DNA from: a virus
Strand: one strand, 5' to 3'
Length of the DNA: 36,314 bases
IMG/VR virus record: IMGVR_UViG_3300034117_001053
Location: 1 to 36,314 of that record
The position numbers were made by a program, and so were the translations under genes. This document shows, in pieces, positions 16,170-23,810 of this stretch (its first letter is position 1; the number at the start of each line of letters is the position of its first letter). The notes under the pieces are model-generated. The model was not told the origin of the DNA, did no database searches, and saw only the letters and a program-made list of their open reading frames with translations.

Positions 16170-17472
16170 TTGACAAATATATGAAATTTTTTAGATAAGT
16201 GTTACATGCATATCGAAAAGTGTCTAATGCATCGGCTTGCTGAGTCGGATCGTTTCGGTCTGTTTTCTTTATTGTCCCATCGGGCAACACTGCCACGTTT
16301 TCCAAATCGAATTGCAAGCCTTTAGTAAACTGCGGGTCAAGTTCTACATTGCCACGCGCAAGAAGTGAGTTGACAAGCATTCGGTTGTCTTCAAGCGATG
16401 GGTTTACACTTGGAACTAACATTTGATTGTTAGATAGGTTAAACTTCTGTCGAATCACAACATAATAGTTGAGGTTATCTTGCACTAATGCACTCGATGA
16501 CTTGCCTGAAGCATCTCCAGTTACTTGGTAAAGTGCATTGCCATACTTGCTTTTAATAACATCGCATAGTTGATAGATGTCGCTATTGGCTAACTTAATG
16601 GTTTCCTTAACTCTTATCGTTGATGGCGGCATAACTTGAAGCACCGAGCAACATATTGGATTGCGGTTAAAATCGAAACTAAGTATGATGGGCAGTTGTT
16701 TATTAAGTTCAACGGGCTTAAGGTGTTTAGTCGAATCGTAAGCGTAAGCCCAACGATTGCCATCCATATCGAAGTTGGTCCAATCGCCGCCAATAAACTG
16801 CCGCCTATAACGCTCATCCATACGTGACCACACCTTACGTTGCTCCTCGGTTACGAATGCATTGTCATCGGGCAAAGCAAGTTGATAGTAAAACTCTGGC
16901 CCCAATTCGCCTTTAAGATACGGAATATGTATCTCATCTTTAATCCACGTTTGCGTTGGGTTAAAGGTTGCTAATATCAATGGGGTTGGCATCTTATCAA
17001 TATACCACGAGCCAACGCGTGAGCTGCCAATATTCCATAACTTCTTGCTCAGTTCCTCAATCTGCTCAAAGTATATACCATTTGTTTCGAGTCCTAAGAA
17101 AGCATTCAACTCGGGGTCATGGCTTATGTTCTCAGCCATAAAAAATATCTTTGATTTGGTCTTAGTATTCTCTAAGAAGTAGTTTGACTTATCGCGACTC
17201 CATCTAAAGTGTGGTGAGCCATCGATTATCTTTTCAAAGGTGGGTATGATTGTCTTTACTAACTTTGGAAAGTCAGAACGGATAACATGCCACTTACTAT
17301 TTGGATACATTGAGGCCAAACGCAAACAGATCGTGGCGCAAATGAAAGACTTGCCACCACGAATTGCGCCGCCGTAAAGTAAGTTGCGCTTCTCTGTCGC
17401 GCCTTGTGCCGCTGCCATTGCTTGAATATAGAAATCATATTGCTTTGGGTTGGCTTGTAAATCGACATTCAT
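16162..17472 (-). CDS. terL: Terminase large subunit, 436 aa
   Basis: The N-terminal ATPase has Walker A 'YGGAIRGGKS' (residues 33-42), a Walker B-like strand 'GIYFEQIEEL' (132-141; here F-E precedes Q-I-E-E rather than the common D-E) and coupling motif 'LATFNPT' (167-173). The C-terminal RNase H-like nuclease has 'ILSFDFNRNP' (D267), 'VTGDASG' (D320) and 'QQADALDTFRYA' (D414/D417) as metal ligands. It cuts and pumps concatemeric DNA through the portal. The ATG at 17472 overlaps the TAA of the small-subunit candidate. Packaging mode cannot be read from the sequence alone, although the circular map suits headful packaging. Confidence 0.92.
   Translation of the reverse strand: MNVDLQANPKQYDFYIQAMAAAQGATEKRNLLYGGAIRGGKSFICATICLRLASMYPNSKWHVIRSDFPKLVKTIIPTFEKIIDGSPHFRWSRDKSNYFLENTKTKSKIFFMAENISHDPELNAFLGLETNGIYFEQIEELSKKLWNIGSSRVGSWYIDKMPTPLILATFNPTQTWIKDEIHIPYLKGELGPEFYYQLALPDDNAFVTEEQRKVWSRMDERYRRQFIGGDWTNFDMDGNRWAYAYDSTKHLKPVELNKQLPIILSFDFNRNPICCSVLQVMPPSTIRVKETIKLANSDIYQLCDVIKSKYGNALYQVTGDASGKSSSALVQDNLNYYVVIRQKFNLSNNQMLVPSVNPSLEDNRMLVNSLLARGNVELDPQFTKGLQFDLENVAVLPDGTIKKTDRNDPTQQADALDTFRYACNTYLKNFIYLSNV
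16174..16181 (-). promoter_or_regulatory. Possible Bacteroidota -7 box TATATTTG before the GT2-like gene
   Basis: TATATTTG is a perfect TAnnTTTG match, placed so that only TCAA separates it from the ATG at 16169. Transcription would start at or next to the ATG and give a leaderless message. No clear upstream TTTG box is present at the right distance, which weakens the call. Confidence 0.35.
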
Positions 17473-17831
17473 TAAATTTCAATCTTAGTACCATCAGGCA
17501 TCGTGACAGTTGATGGTGGTCGCGTGTCTGTGATGGTTGTTTCGGTTTTAGTTATTTGCTCCTCAATTCCGTTATTCAATGTGTCAATTGCCTTAGCATT
17601 GCCCATCTTAGCGTTGTTAAATAAACTATCGACATACTCTTCCAGGTTGTTGGCGCCCGTTAACTTTTCGATAATCTTTTGAGTCAGCAATCTTTCAGCG
17701 CGCCTTGCCTCCCATCCTTTGCTCTTAGCTTCGGGTGTTGGTTGGTTGGTAGTTGTAAATGGTGTCCCATCAACTGCTCCTTTAAACGGTTTTAATGGAC
17801 GTTTTTTGGGCGTTTTGTCATCGGCTTTCAT
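17472..17831 (-). CDS. Terminase small subunit candidate, 119 aa
   Basis: This short, charged protein is encoded directly before terL with a TAATG overlap. The N-terminus is Lys/Pro-rich; 'SKGWEARRAERLLTQKIIEKLTG' sits in the helical centre (about residues 37-59), and 'NAKMGNAKAIDTLNNGI' (about 72-88) resembles a repeated helix-turn-helix region. The C-terminus is Thr/Pro-rich and beta-like. Small terminase subunits bind the packaging site and regulate TerL; this call is by synteny and size, not by a firm motif. Confidence 0.55.
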   Translation of the reverse strand: MKADDKTPKKRPLKPFKGAVDGTPFTTTNQPTPEAKSKGWEARRAERLLTQKIIEKLTGANNLEEYVDSLFNNAKMGNAKAIDTLNNGIEEQITKTETTITDTRPPSTVTMPDGTKIEI

Positions 17832-17835
17832 AGCA

Positions 17836-17843
17836 CAAAGATA
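17836..17843 (-). promoter_or_regulatory. Possible Bacteroidota -7 box TATCTTTG before the terminase genes
   Basis: TATCTTTG matches TAnnTTTG and is separated from the ATG at 17831 by four bases (TGCT), the same spacing as at the GT2-like gene. The upstream region lacks a clear TTTG. It may be a weak late promoter giving a leaderless message, or chance in AT-rich DNA. Confidence 0.3.
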
Positions 17844-17847
17844 AGAA

Positions 17848-18378
17848 TTATTTTAATAAGTTTAGTATTTCAGTTTGCAGTTGCTCAAACGATGTAGCTA
17901 CTATGTAATTACCTCCATCGGATTCAATTGCTTCTTTGCGTTTAAGTTGTGCTTCGCTTATCTTATCCGTTGGGGATTTTACCTCTATGGCAAACAATCG
18001 ACCTCTCAATATACATTGTATGTCCTCCATGCCTTTGTTAAGCCCTGCAATGTAACCGATACCTTTTCTATATCTGCCCTCGCTACTTATGCGCCTTGCA
18101 CTATTGCAGCTATGTACTGCTTTAAGGTAGGCAATAATAAGGTCAGTAAACTTATTGGTATTGAAAGCATCTTTGGTTTCTTTATGCTGCAGGATATTGT
18201 TTACCGGTAAGTCTAAATGGTTTGTCGTGAGCTCCGCTTTGCGCTTCTTAACCACTTTCTTTTTATTCAGGTTAAATCGCTCAATCGGTAAGGTGTTCCA
18301 AAACGCTTGATTCATGTTTGACCGTTTGTATTGATTGTGGTAATAAAGTTCAAATTCTGGGATTGTGTAGATTGTCAT
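17848..18378 (-). CDS. VRR-NUC-type nuclease, 176 aa
   Basis: The C-terminal half carries the PD-(D/E)XK elements in the VRR-NUC order: 'NKGMEDIQCIL' (residues 114-124, with D119), 'RLFAIEVKSPTDKISEAQ' (about 127-144, with E132-x-K134 and Q144) and 'GGNYIVATSFEQL' (about 155-167). VRR-NUC proteins are phage and repair nucleases that may cut branched DNA; here it precedes the terminase genes, so clearing junctions before packaging is a plausible role. The N-terminal 75 residues are basic and without a known motif. The start ATG 18378 lies at the edge of the ATTACT-rich non-coding region. Confidence 0.75.
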   Translation of the reverse strand: MTIYTIPEFELYYHNQYKRSNMNQAFWNTLPIERFNLNKKKVVKKRKAELTTNHLDLPVNNILQHKETKDAFNTNKFTDLIIAYLKAVHSCNSARRISSEGRYRKGIGYIAGLNKGMEDIQCILRGRLFAIEVKSPTDKISEAQLKRKEAIESDGGNYIVATSFEQLQTEILNLLK

Positions 18379-18623
18379 ATTAATTACTATTACTTATTAA
18401 TTACTTAAAAATTACCAAAAAATTACCAAGCGTATGCCTTACTACCATTGCTCTATATTATTATTATTATTAAAAAGTAATAAAGTAATAGAGAAATACA
18501 ACATTTATACGTTTTTTGTTTTTGATATGTTTTTGCCATAGCTTTTGGATTATTACCGATATTTATTACTTTGTTGATTTTCAGCATATTAAATAGTAAT
18601 TAGTAATTTTAGTAATATTACTA
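18379..18623. repeat. Non-coding cluster of ATTACT/AGTAAT motifs, possible replication origin
   Basis: Ten exact copies of ATTACT or its complement AGTAAT lie at 18383, 18389, 18400, 18476, 18484, 18565, 18595, 18602, 18611 and 18617, with three ATTACC variants at 18411, 18422 and 18552. The right end is a perfect 14-bp palindrome, TAGTAATATTACTA (18610-18623), which includes the stop codon of the helicase gene. It also holds a short ATT repeat near 18456-18471. It is the largest wholly non-coding gap in the minus-strand block and adjoins the primase-helicase genes, so an iteron-like origin or an operator array is likely. Confidence 0.5.
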
Positions 18624-20216
18624 CGCAAACCTTGGCATCTCTTCATTATAGTCATCAACTGAATCGTTTTGTTTATTAACTACTTTATTTTTAATATGAT
18701 ACGGATTTTTAAATAGAAAAGGAAGTCCAGTTTTGCTCACTTGTGGATAGTTCTCATTTGGAAATCCTTTATACTTTTTATTTTTTAAACATAAGATTTT
18801 CATTTCATCATTTATAACTTTACGAATATAAGACATTGTAATTTGATTATTAGTATTAAACCATTTTTCCTTAACATCCCTCGCAGTTACTTCAATAAAT
18901 TCTATGCCATCATTATTCATAAAGAAATCCTCAAAATTCATTTCTATTTCTTTTCTCAATGTTGATTTGCTTTCCTCCATTACAACGTGCAATGATTCGG
19001 TTAATATTTCATCCTTGGTAAAAACCATACGCGATTTGCTAAAGTCTATTGCAGGCAATTGTATAAGATATTTAAGAAACTTTGGAATCTCATTAAACAA
19101 ATCGTTTTCAATGTTAGTATTCTTTTTGCCTTTAATAAGTTTAATTTTGCGCACCCAAAAACGAATTTCCTCTTCATCAATTCTCATAAAGTCTGATTCT
19201 TTGTTGGTGCAAAAAATAACTTTGCCAAAAAATGGCACACTATAATGACTAACAAACTTTTGTGAAACCGACATTGTTTTGGCAGTTGCAATTGATTTTA
19301 ACTTTTCAATTGCGTGTTGTTTATCGATGGTCGTTTCATCAATCATAATAATGTTTTTTGTCGCGTAAGCATCATTAAAATTGCTTGTAAGGTCACTTGG
19401 GTTAATAAGTGTAGTATTTTCTCCAAACAACATTTGAATCCAATTAAGAAAAGTTGTTTTACCCGTTTCGCGCTCGGTAGAAACAAGTGCTAATACTGGC
19501 AATATTTGGCGCGGATATTCGTATAGGATTTTCATATACTTCAAACCAAGCTCCCATTGCTCACCAAATATGTGGTGTATCAATCCCATAGTTACTGGTA
19601 TATCGTTTTGGTTAACCTCATCAATAACAAATTTATGCGAAAACTTTGCGTAAAGGTTATAACAGTTGTTAAGCACTGGAGTATATTCAACATTGTCGGG
19701 GTAAATAGTAAAGTCATCAAACTTATAAATCATTCCAAGTAATTGTTTGCCATGGTCTTGCTTTATTTCATCTTTTTTCCAAGGTTTAAGAAGTGTGTTT
19801 TCAGATTTGTATCTGTCTTTTTTAGCTATAACTTTAAAGTAATCAGTTCCAACACGAATGTAAGGTATATCGGATTTCATTATTTCAAAATTAACATAAG
19901 ACATTGCAGCAAATGAATCGCCTTGGAATTTAACTGCGGCTAAAACCATAAATTTAGAAACCTTGGCGCCAACACCGAGTCGGTAACTATTTTTTTTCAT
20001 CACATCAATAGTGTTTAACTTATTGAGAATAAAAGTCGGTTTGTTAAGTTCTTGTGGATCTAAACTATCGGGATTCAATAGGCATACTTCCGTTTCTGAT
20101 TTTACATTGCATTGTTTTATGCCCTCAAATATTGACACAAATGAGCCAAAGAAGTTAAAATAATCCACCGCGTTTAAAAGCGGGTTTGATTCAGGTTTTT
20201 TAAATTTGTCGCTCAT
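18621..20216 (-). CDS. SF3/D5-like replicative helicase, 531 aa
   Basis: The central ATPase has Walker A 'STERETGKTTF' (residues 246-256), Walker B 'NIIMIDE' (288-294) and motif C 'KVIFCTN' (332-338), the order of superfamily 3 / phage D5-type (DUF5906-like) helicases. An arginine-bearing 'EIRFWVRKIKL' (about 348-358) follows as in that group. The N-terminal 200 residues lack a recognisable primase motif, but the next gene upstream is a primase-like protein with ATGA overlap, so together they form a split primase-helicase. The C-terminal 100 residues are basic and probably a winged-helix DNA-binding part. The stop is TAG. Confidence 0.8.
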   Translation of the reverse strand: MSDKFKKPESNPLLNAVDYFNFFGSFVSIFEGIKQCNVKSETEVCLLNPDSLDPQELNKPTFILNKLNTIDVMKKNSYRLGVGAKVSKFMVLAAVKFQGDSFAAMSYVNFEIMKSDIPYIRVGTDYFKVIAKKDRYKSENTLLKPWKKDEIKQDHGKQLLGMIYKFDDFTIYPDNVEYTPVLNNCYNLYAKFSHKFVIDEVNQNDIPVTMGLIHHIFGEQWELGLKYMKILYEYPRQILPVLALVSTERETGKTTFLNWIQMLFGENTTLINPSDLTSNFNDAYATKNIIMIDETTIDKQHAIEKLKSIATAKTMSVSQKFVSHYSVPFFGKVIFCTNKESDFMRIDEEEIRFWVRKIKLIKGKKNTNIENDLFNEIPKFLKYLIQLPAIDFSKSRMVFTKDEILTESLHVVMEESKSTLRKEIEMNFEDFFMNNDGIEFIEVTARDVKEKWFNTNNQITMSYIRKVINDEMKILCLKNKKYKGFPNENYPQVSKTGLPFLFKNPYHIKNKVVNKQNDSVDDYNEEMPRFA

Positions 20217-21094
20217 AATTTTGTCAGATAAGTTGGTTGTGTAGTTCCTTTGTTAATCATTTCTTTACTTGTTTGCTTGTATATTGATGCTTTTTGCGAT
20301 AGATAACCGTTGCCATCAATCATTTTCTGCAACACATCAATAGCATGTTGTTGGTCAATATAACCAGCACCAACATAACCACCCATTAAGTAAGCTGCGG
20401 CCCTCAATTGGGGATGACCATTGTCAACAATTACGTTTATTTTTTTTGCAATAATACGTTCAATTGTTGAAGTTTTGTCATCAATTATGTATTGTTTTGT
20501 GGCAGGACTTACAATTTCAATGTGCTTTGTTGACCAAGTTTGAGCATCGTTTCTGTGTAGGATGTCGGCATCGTAACTGATAAACATCGGTAGGATGCAG
20601 TTCTTTGGCGCTGTGTCAAAACCATTATAACAGTTAAGGTGTCGCTCGATGCCTGCATAATAGTGTTTAAATTCATCTACTGAAGTGCAAATCGGAATCT
20701 TAACTAAAGCCCTAACACCATGCCTTGAAGCCGAAAGCCACGCGGTAATGATGCACTTATATTCATTGAATAAATACTCTTTAAATTCAACCGCCACATC
20801 ACTTGCTAAATGGTCGAAATCCAAAACAAGTAAGCCAGTCCAATGTTGAATATTGGAATACTTACGCGGCCCGTTAACATAAACACATGGAGTAAACGAG
20901 TATAGTTTTGACTTTAAAGCTTGTTTTTTGGCCATGTCTTTATTTTCCTCTGCAATACGTATCTCCTCAAATACATTGCGGATGTCTTTTTTAGGTGTTC
21001 TAATAGCGTTAATTAGATATTCAAGAGTAACACTACCAAGTGGAGTGCTACGTTTGATATCGGCCTCGTAGTAGTTGAATGTTATTGGTTGCAT
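20213..21094 (-). CDS. BT4734/VirE N-terminal-like primase (AEP-type), 293 aa
   Basis: The segment 'KLYSFTPCVYVNGPRK' (about residues 63-78), then 'WTGLLVLDFDHL' (85-96; D92-F-D94 as metal ligands) and 'SASRHGVRALVKIP' (121-134) match the order seen in the BT4734-like N-terminal domain, related to archaeo-eukaryotic primases and found next to helicases in Bacteroidota elements. The C-terminal 90 residues are helical ('AAAYLMGGYVGAGYID'), like PriCT-type domains. It overlaps the helicase by ATGA and the PD-(D/E)XK gene by 13 bp. It probably primes phage DNA replication. Confidence 0.75.
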   Translation of the reverse strand: MQPITFNYYEADIKRSTPLGSVTLEYLINAIRTPKKDIRNVFEEIRIAEENKDMAKKQALKSKLYSFTPCVYVNGPRKYSNIQHWTGLLVLDFDHLASDVAVEFKEYLFNEYKCIITAWLSASRHGVRALVKIPICTSVDEFKHYYAGIERHLNCYNGFDTAPKNCILPMFISYDADILHRNDAQTWSTKHIEIVSPATKQYIIDDKTSTIERIIAKKINVIVDNGHPQLRAAAYLMGGYVGAGYIDQQHAIDVLQKMIDGNGYLSQKASIYKQTSKEMINKGTTQPTYLTKL

Positions 21095-21639
21095 AGTTTA
21101 TCCATCATAAACTCATAATTGGCTATGTGAACATTTGTATAATCAATACCGTTTGGATGTATCTTATGCTCAAATACTGGTTTATTGTTAATACTAAACT
21201 GATAGCCTAATGGTTTCTTTCGCACTTCACCAATGTTGAACACACCAAGAAAACCGTTAAAAGAATGGTGATCATGTAGCTCCTCATGTCTATCGATGTG
21301 CAATTCTACTCCATCAATAATTGTTGATTGCTCATTTAAAATAAAATAGCTATAAGATAAAGGTGGGCAAATTAAAACAATAGCTTTAACAAATTCGCCT
21401 GGTTTATATTCCCATTCTGCGGTTGTGTATCTTTCGGCTTGTTTAATGTACTTGCCTATTTCCTCGCCTCTTTTTTTGTCGGGTATTTTACATTCAATTG
21501 CAAAGTGATATTTGCCATCAATAGTTAAAAGCAAATCAATTCTATTTTTCTTGCACTTGCTTACTACTTCTCTTTGAACTTCAAAATACTTTTTAAATTT
21601 TAATTCAAGTTTGTTTACAAATTCTTTTTCTGTTTTCAT
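21082..21639 (-). CDS. PD-(D/E)XK family nuclease, 185 aa
   Basis: The active-site pattern is visible: 'KNRIDLLLTIDGKYHFAIEC' followed by K51 (D35, then E49-C-K51), and 'EEIGKYIKQAERY' (about residues 59-71), whose Q66 often completes this fold. The protein lacks signal or membrane segments. It lies in the replication block, between a 49-aa microgene and the primase (13-bp overlap). A role in recombination, DNA end processing or degradation of host DNA is possible. It differs in motif spacing from the VRR-NUC protein at 17848-18378, so the phage has two separate nucleases of this fold. Confidence 0.65.
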   Translation of the reverse strand: MKTEKEFVNKLELKFKKYFEVQREVVSKCKKNRIDLLLTIDGKYHFAIECKIPDKKRGEEIGKYIKQAERYTTAEWEYKPGEFVKAIVLICPPLSYSYFILNEQSTIIDGVELHIDRHEELHDHHSFNGFLGVFNIGEVRKKPLGYQFSINNKPVFEHKIHPNGIDYTNVHIANYEFMMDKLCNQ

Positions 21640-21640
21640 G

Positions 21641-21790
21641 TTATTTTTTTTTAGGGTTTAGTTTATTGTACTCGGTTTGATTGTAATTAAAGCCATCGAC
21701 AACCATTGCTTTTTGGATAGCGTGATAAATTGTTTCGGCCCATGTTGGAAGGATTTTCCCGCTTGGGGATTTTACTAAAAATATTTTCAT
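21641..21790 (-). CDS. Small hypothetical protein, 49 aa
   Basis: The frame from ATG 21790 to TAA 21641 encodes a protein beginning MKIFLVKSPSGKILPTWAE and ending in KLNPKKK. It has good coding character (WAETIYHAIQKAM looks like an amphipathic helix), starts 14 bp after the U-run of a hairpin, and ends 2 bp before the nuclease ATG. The K-run at its end is an A9 homopolymer, where an indel would change the end. No family is recognised. Confidence 0.6.
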   Translation of the reverse strand: MKIFLVKSPSGKILPTWAETIYHAIQKAMVVDGFNYNQTEYNKLNPKKK

Positions 21791-21803
21791 ACTTATAAGA
21801 ATT

Positions 21804-21860
21804 AAAAAAGCCCGCTAAACTTTGCATAGGATTCCACTTCTATACTCGGTTAAACGGGCC
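21804..21860 (-). terminator. Rho-independent terminator-like hairpin between recombination and replication genes
   Basis: On the minus strand GCCCGTTTAAC (21859-21849) pairs with GTTTAGCGGGC (21821-21811) over 11 positions with one G-T wobble and one mismatch. An inner GTATAG/CTATGC helix extends it, and TTTTTT follows at 21809-21804. It lies after the gp157 gene and before the 49-aa gene. An upstream GATTCCAC (21882-21889) is complementary to GTGGAATC within the hairpin, so an alternative anti-terminator fold is possible and the element could be an attenuator. Confidence 0.65.
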
Positions 21861-21918
21861 AATATTATTATGTTTCTATAATGTGGAATCGAAACAACTT
21901 GGTAAATATAAGTAATAA

Positions 21919-22413
21919 TTACTTAATCTGCAAATTACGATGTGTTGCTATACTGCAACCAGCAACATCAACACCATCCTTTAATGCTGCCTTAATTGCA
22001 GCCTTATCGGCTTGTTCGGTTACCTTAACCACCTTGTAAAGTGATGGTAGTGCATTGACATCATCAACCTCAACTGTTTCAGATTTGCGAAAGTTAATCT
22101 TTACCAATGGTGTCTTTATTTCTTCAATCTGGAATAAATCCATTGCGTGTTTTATGCGGTCTTTTAGATAGTCCGATGCTTTCTCGCGTTGTTTCTTTGC
22201 TGCCTGCAATCGTTTAATTTCAGCATCAATAATGTCAACATCAGCATCCATTTGCTTAATAACAAAAGAATAGGCAACAGATTTATTCTGTAGCTGCTCT
22301 TCGGTGATTGCTAAAGCTTCAGACAATTCGGGGGTTATTTCACCCCCGTTGTCGATTAATTCCTCTGCTAATTGGTTATAGGTTTGTTCGATTTGATAGA
22401 TTGTTAGTTTCAT
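21919..22413 (-). CDS. Gp157-family protein, 164 aa
   Basis: The plan is that of Siphovirus Gp157 proteins: a short N-terminal helix ('LTIYQIEQTYNQLAEEL'), a long coiled coil about residues 45-95 ('IDAEIKRLQAAKKQREKA'), then 'IKTPLVKINFRKSETVEVDD' and 'ALPSLYKVVKV', and a C-terminal 'KAAIKAALKDGVDVAGCSI' with the typical late glycine. The family is linked to phage recombination operons and, in Streptococcus thermophilus, to phage resistance. Here it follows the RecT-associated-type gene with a TAATG overlap. The biochemical role is unclear. Confidence 0.8.
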   Translation of the reverse strand: MKLTIYQIEQTYNQLAEELIDNGGEITPELSEALAITEEQLQNKSVAYSFVIKQMDADVDIIDAEIKRLQAAKKQREKASDYLKDRIKHAMDLFQIEEIKTPLVKINFRKSETVEVDDVNALPSLYKVVKVTEQADKAAIKAALKDGVDVAGCSIATHRNLQIK

Positions 22414-23108
22414 TATGATTCGGTTTTAGATGTTAATGAAATAGTTGTTAATTTAGCTTTCATATCATCCTTTGCAGCCAACACTCTTAAGTCAAGTTTA
22501 ATGTCTTTAGGAACTGCTTTCCAAATAGCTTGTAATTCATTTAACGAAACACACACTTGAATGTCATTAATTATCTCATCAATAGTTGTGTCAACTTCGA
22601 TGTGTGTTGCCTCTTCAGTTGTCACCACTTGCATTTCCTCTGGCACATAAACTGGACCGCTAAAAATGTCGGGGCAATACCATTTAACACCATTACTGAT
22701 TGCTCTGGCGAATAGCATATTCTTTGGAAATTTATCAATGTTCTTGGTTAGTGCTTTCCTTGCATCCTCAATAGTGAATGTGCTATTACCAATCTTTGTG
22801 TTACCTTGATAAAAGTCAATGCTGCAAACCTTTTCTGATGCCTCAACAACACGATAATCATACTTGCCACTACCTTTAAGTCTTGATGCAATAAGACCTG
22901 CACCAATGGTCGGCTTTCCTTGTATAATGTGAATGCCAGTCATTGAGGCAAATGGAGGTATTCCGATTTCTTGCCCTGCGGATATTTTGACCATAGCCTG
23001 CGCAACACTTTTGATGTCGGTAAACATTCCTGATTCGTAAAATGCTTTACTGATATTCATTATATCAGTAGTGTTAATTGTTGTTACTGTTGTTACTTGT
23101 GTGTTCAT
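22413..23108 (-). CDS. Phage recombination-block protein (often annotated RecT-like/associated), 231 aa
   Basis: The central segment 'GIPPFASMTGIHIIQGKPT' (about residues 54-72), 'GLIASRLKGSGKYDYRVVE' and 'FPKNMLFARAISNGVKWYCP' is a well-marked pattern in phage proteins found beside SSB and Gp157 genes; they are commonly called hypothetical or RecT-like. Single-strand annealing or handling is inferred, not shown. The last 60 residues are variable and helical. The gene lies 22 bp after the SSB gene and is coupled to gp157. Confidence 0.55.
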   Translation of the reverse strand: MNTQVTTVTTINTTDIMNISKAFYESGMFTDIKSVAQAMVKISAGQEIGIPPFASMTGIHIIQGKPTIGAGLIASRLKGSGKYDYRVVEASEKVCSIDFYQGNTKIGNSTFTIEDARKALTKNIDKFPKNMLFARAISNGVKWYCPDIFSGPVYVPEEMQVVTTEEATHIEVDTTIDEIINDIQVCVSLNELQAIWKAVPKDIKLDLRVLAAKDDMKAKLTTISLTSKTES

Positions 23109-23130
23109 TGTTATTATGTATTAAGGGTTA

Positions 23131-23472
23131 TTAAAATAAATCATCGTTTGAAATTGGCTTTGCATAGCTTGCTTGCGGATCTTCAGTCTGTGTAAACGGA
23201 TTCGCATCAATTTTCCAACACGCAATCGTGTTAAACACCTTAACTTCACCTTGTGGCGATGTCCACTCACGACCTCTGATGTTAATGTGTGCCTCAATGT
23301 CCTGCCCTACTGAAAGCGAATCTGCAAGTGAGCAGGCTTTCTGTTGTAGTTCAACTGATACTATCTGTGGATACTGGTCAGCAGTAGTAAGTACTAATTC
23401 CCTTTTTGAGAACTTTCCATCACTAACTGATACTGTTGCGCCTATGCGCTTTACTGTGCCTTTGATTGTCAT
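23131..23472 (-). CDS. ssb: DUF3127-type single-stranded DNA-binding protein, 113 aa
   Basis: The protein begins with 'TIKGTVKRIGATVSVSDGKF', then 'KRELVLTTADQYPQIVSVEL' and 'VGQDIEAHINIRGREW', the strand order of the small OB-fold DUF3127 proteins that serve as SSB in Bacteroidota and their phages. The C-terminus ends in the acidic-hydrophobic tail 'SNDDLF', which resembles the SSB tip that binds partner proteins. The context (recombination protein and Gp157 next, replication genes after) supports the role. Confidence 0.75.
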   Translation of the reverse strand: MTIKGTVKRIGATVSVSDGKFSKRELVLTTADQYPQIVSVELQQKACSLADSLSVGQDIEAHINIRGREWTSPQGEVKVFNTIACWKIDANPFTQTEDPQASYAKPISNDDLF

Positions 23473-23482
23473 AATTGTTTTT

Positions 23483-23773
23483 TTATTTGTTTTTGTGTAA
23501 GAAATCTGTTAATACCATTGATAAGAATGAGGTGTGCGGAATGTAATCGTTGAATTGCAAGTTAATTTCGTGCTTATCGTTAGATACTGCAAGGTCACAT
23601 AGTTGCATAGTCCAGAACGCATCTTTACGGTCAATAGAAGCGGTTATTTCGTTGTCTTTATTCCACACGTAGAATGTTTCATTGTCGCTTTCATATTCGA
23701 TGCGCTCTTTAGAATTTTCAATTTGCCACGTTGTTGTGGTTGATACTTTTGTGATGACGTTGATTGTGTTCAT
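23483..23773 (-). CDS. Hypothetical protein heading the recombination operon, 96 aa
   Basis: It is the first gene after a near-consensus Bacteroidota promoter (23811-23839) and precedes ssb by 10 bp. The protein is soluble, Asn/Thr/Asp-rich, with an 'FYVWNKDNEITASIDRKDAF' stretch in the middle and a hydrophobic helix at the end ('FLSMVLTDFLHKNK'). Small proteins of this kind lead recombination operons in other Bacteroidota phages, but I cannot name the family. Confidence 0.65.
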   Translation of the reverse strand: MNTINVITKVSTTTTWQIENSKERIEYESDNETFYVWNKDNEITASIDRKDAFWTMQLCDLAVSNDKHEINLQFNDYIPHTSFLSMVLTDFLHKNK

Positions 23774-23810
23774 GTTAGTTTGTTTTTATTGGGTTAGTAA
23801 TTATGAGTGC

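Noticed and set aside
18456-18471. ATT/TTA microsatellite as a significant repeat
   Set aside because: It is only about five units in AT-rich DNA and is explained by low complexity; it is mentioned only as part of the motif cluster.
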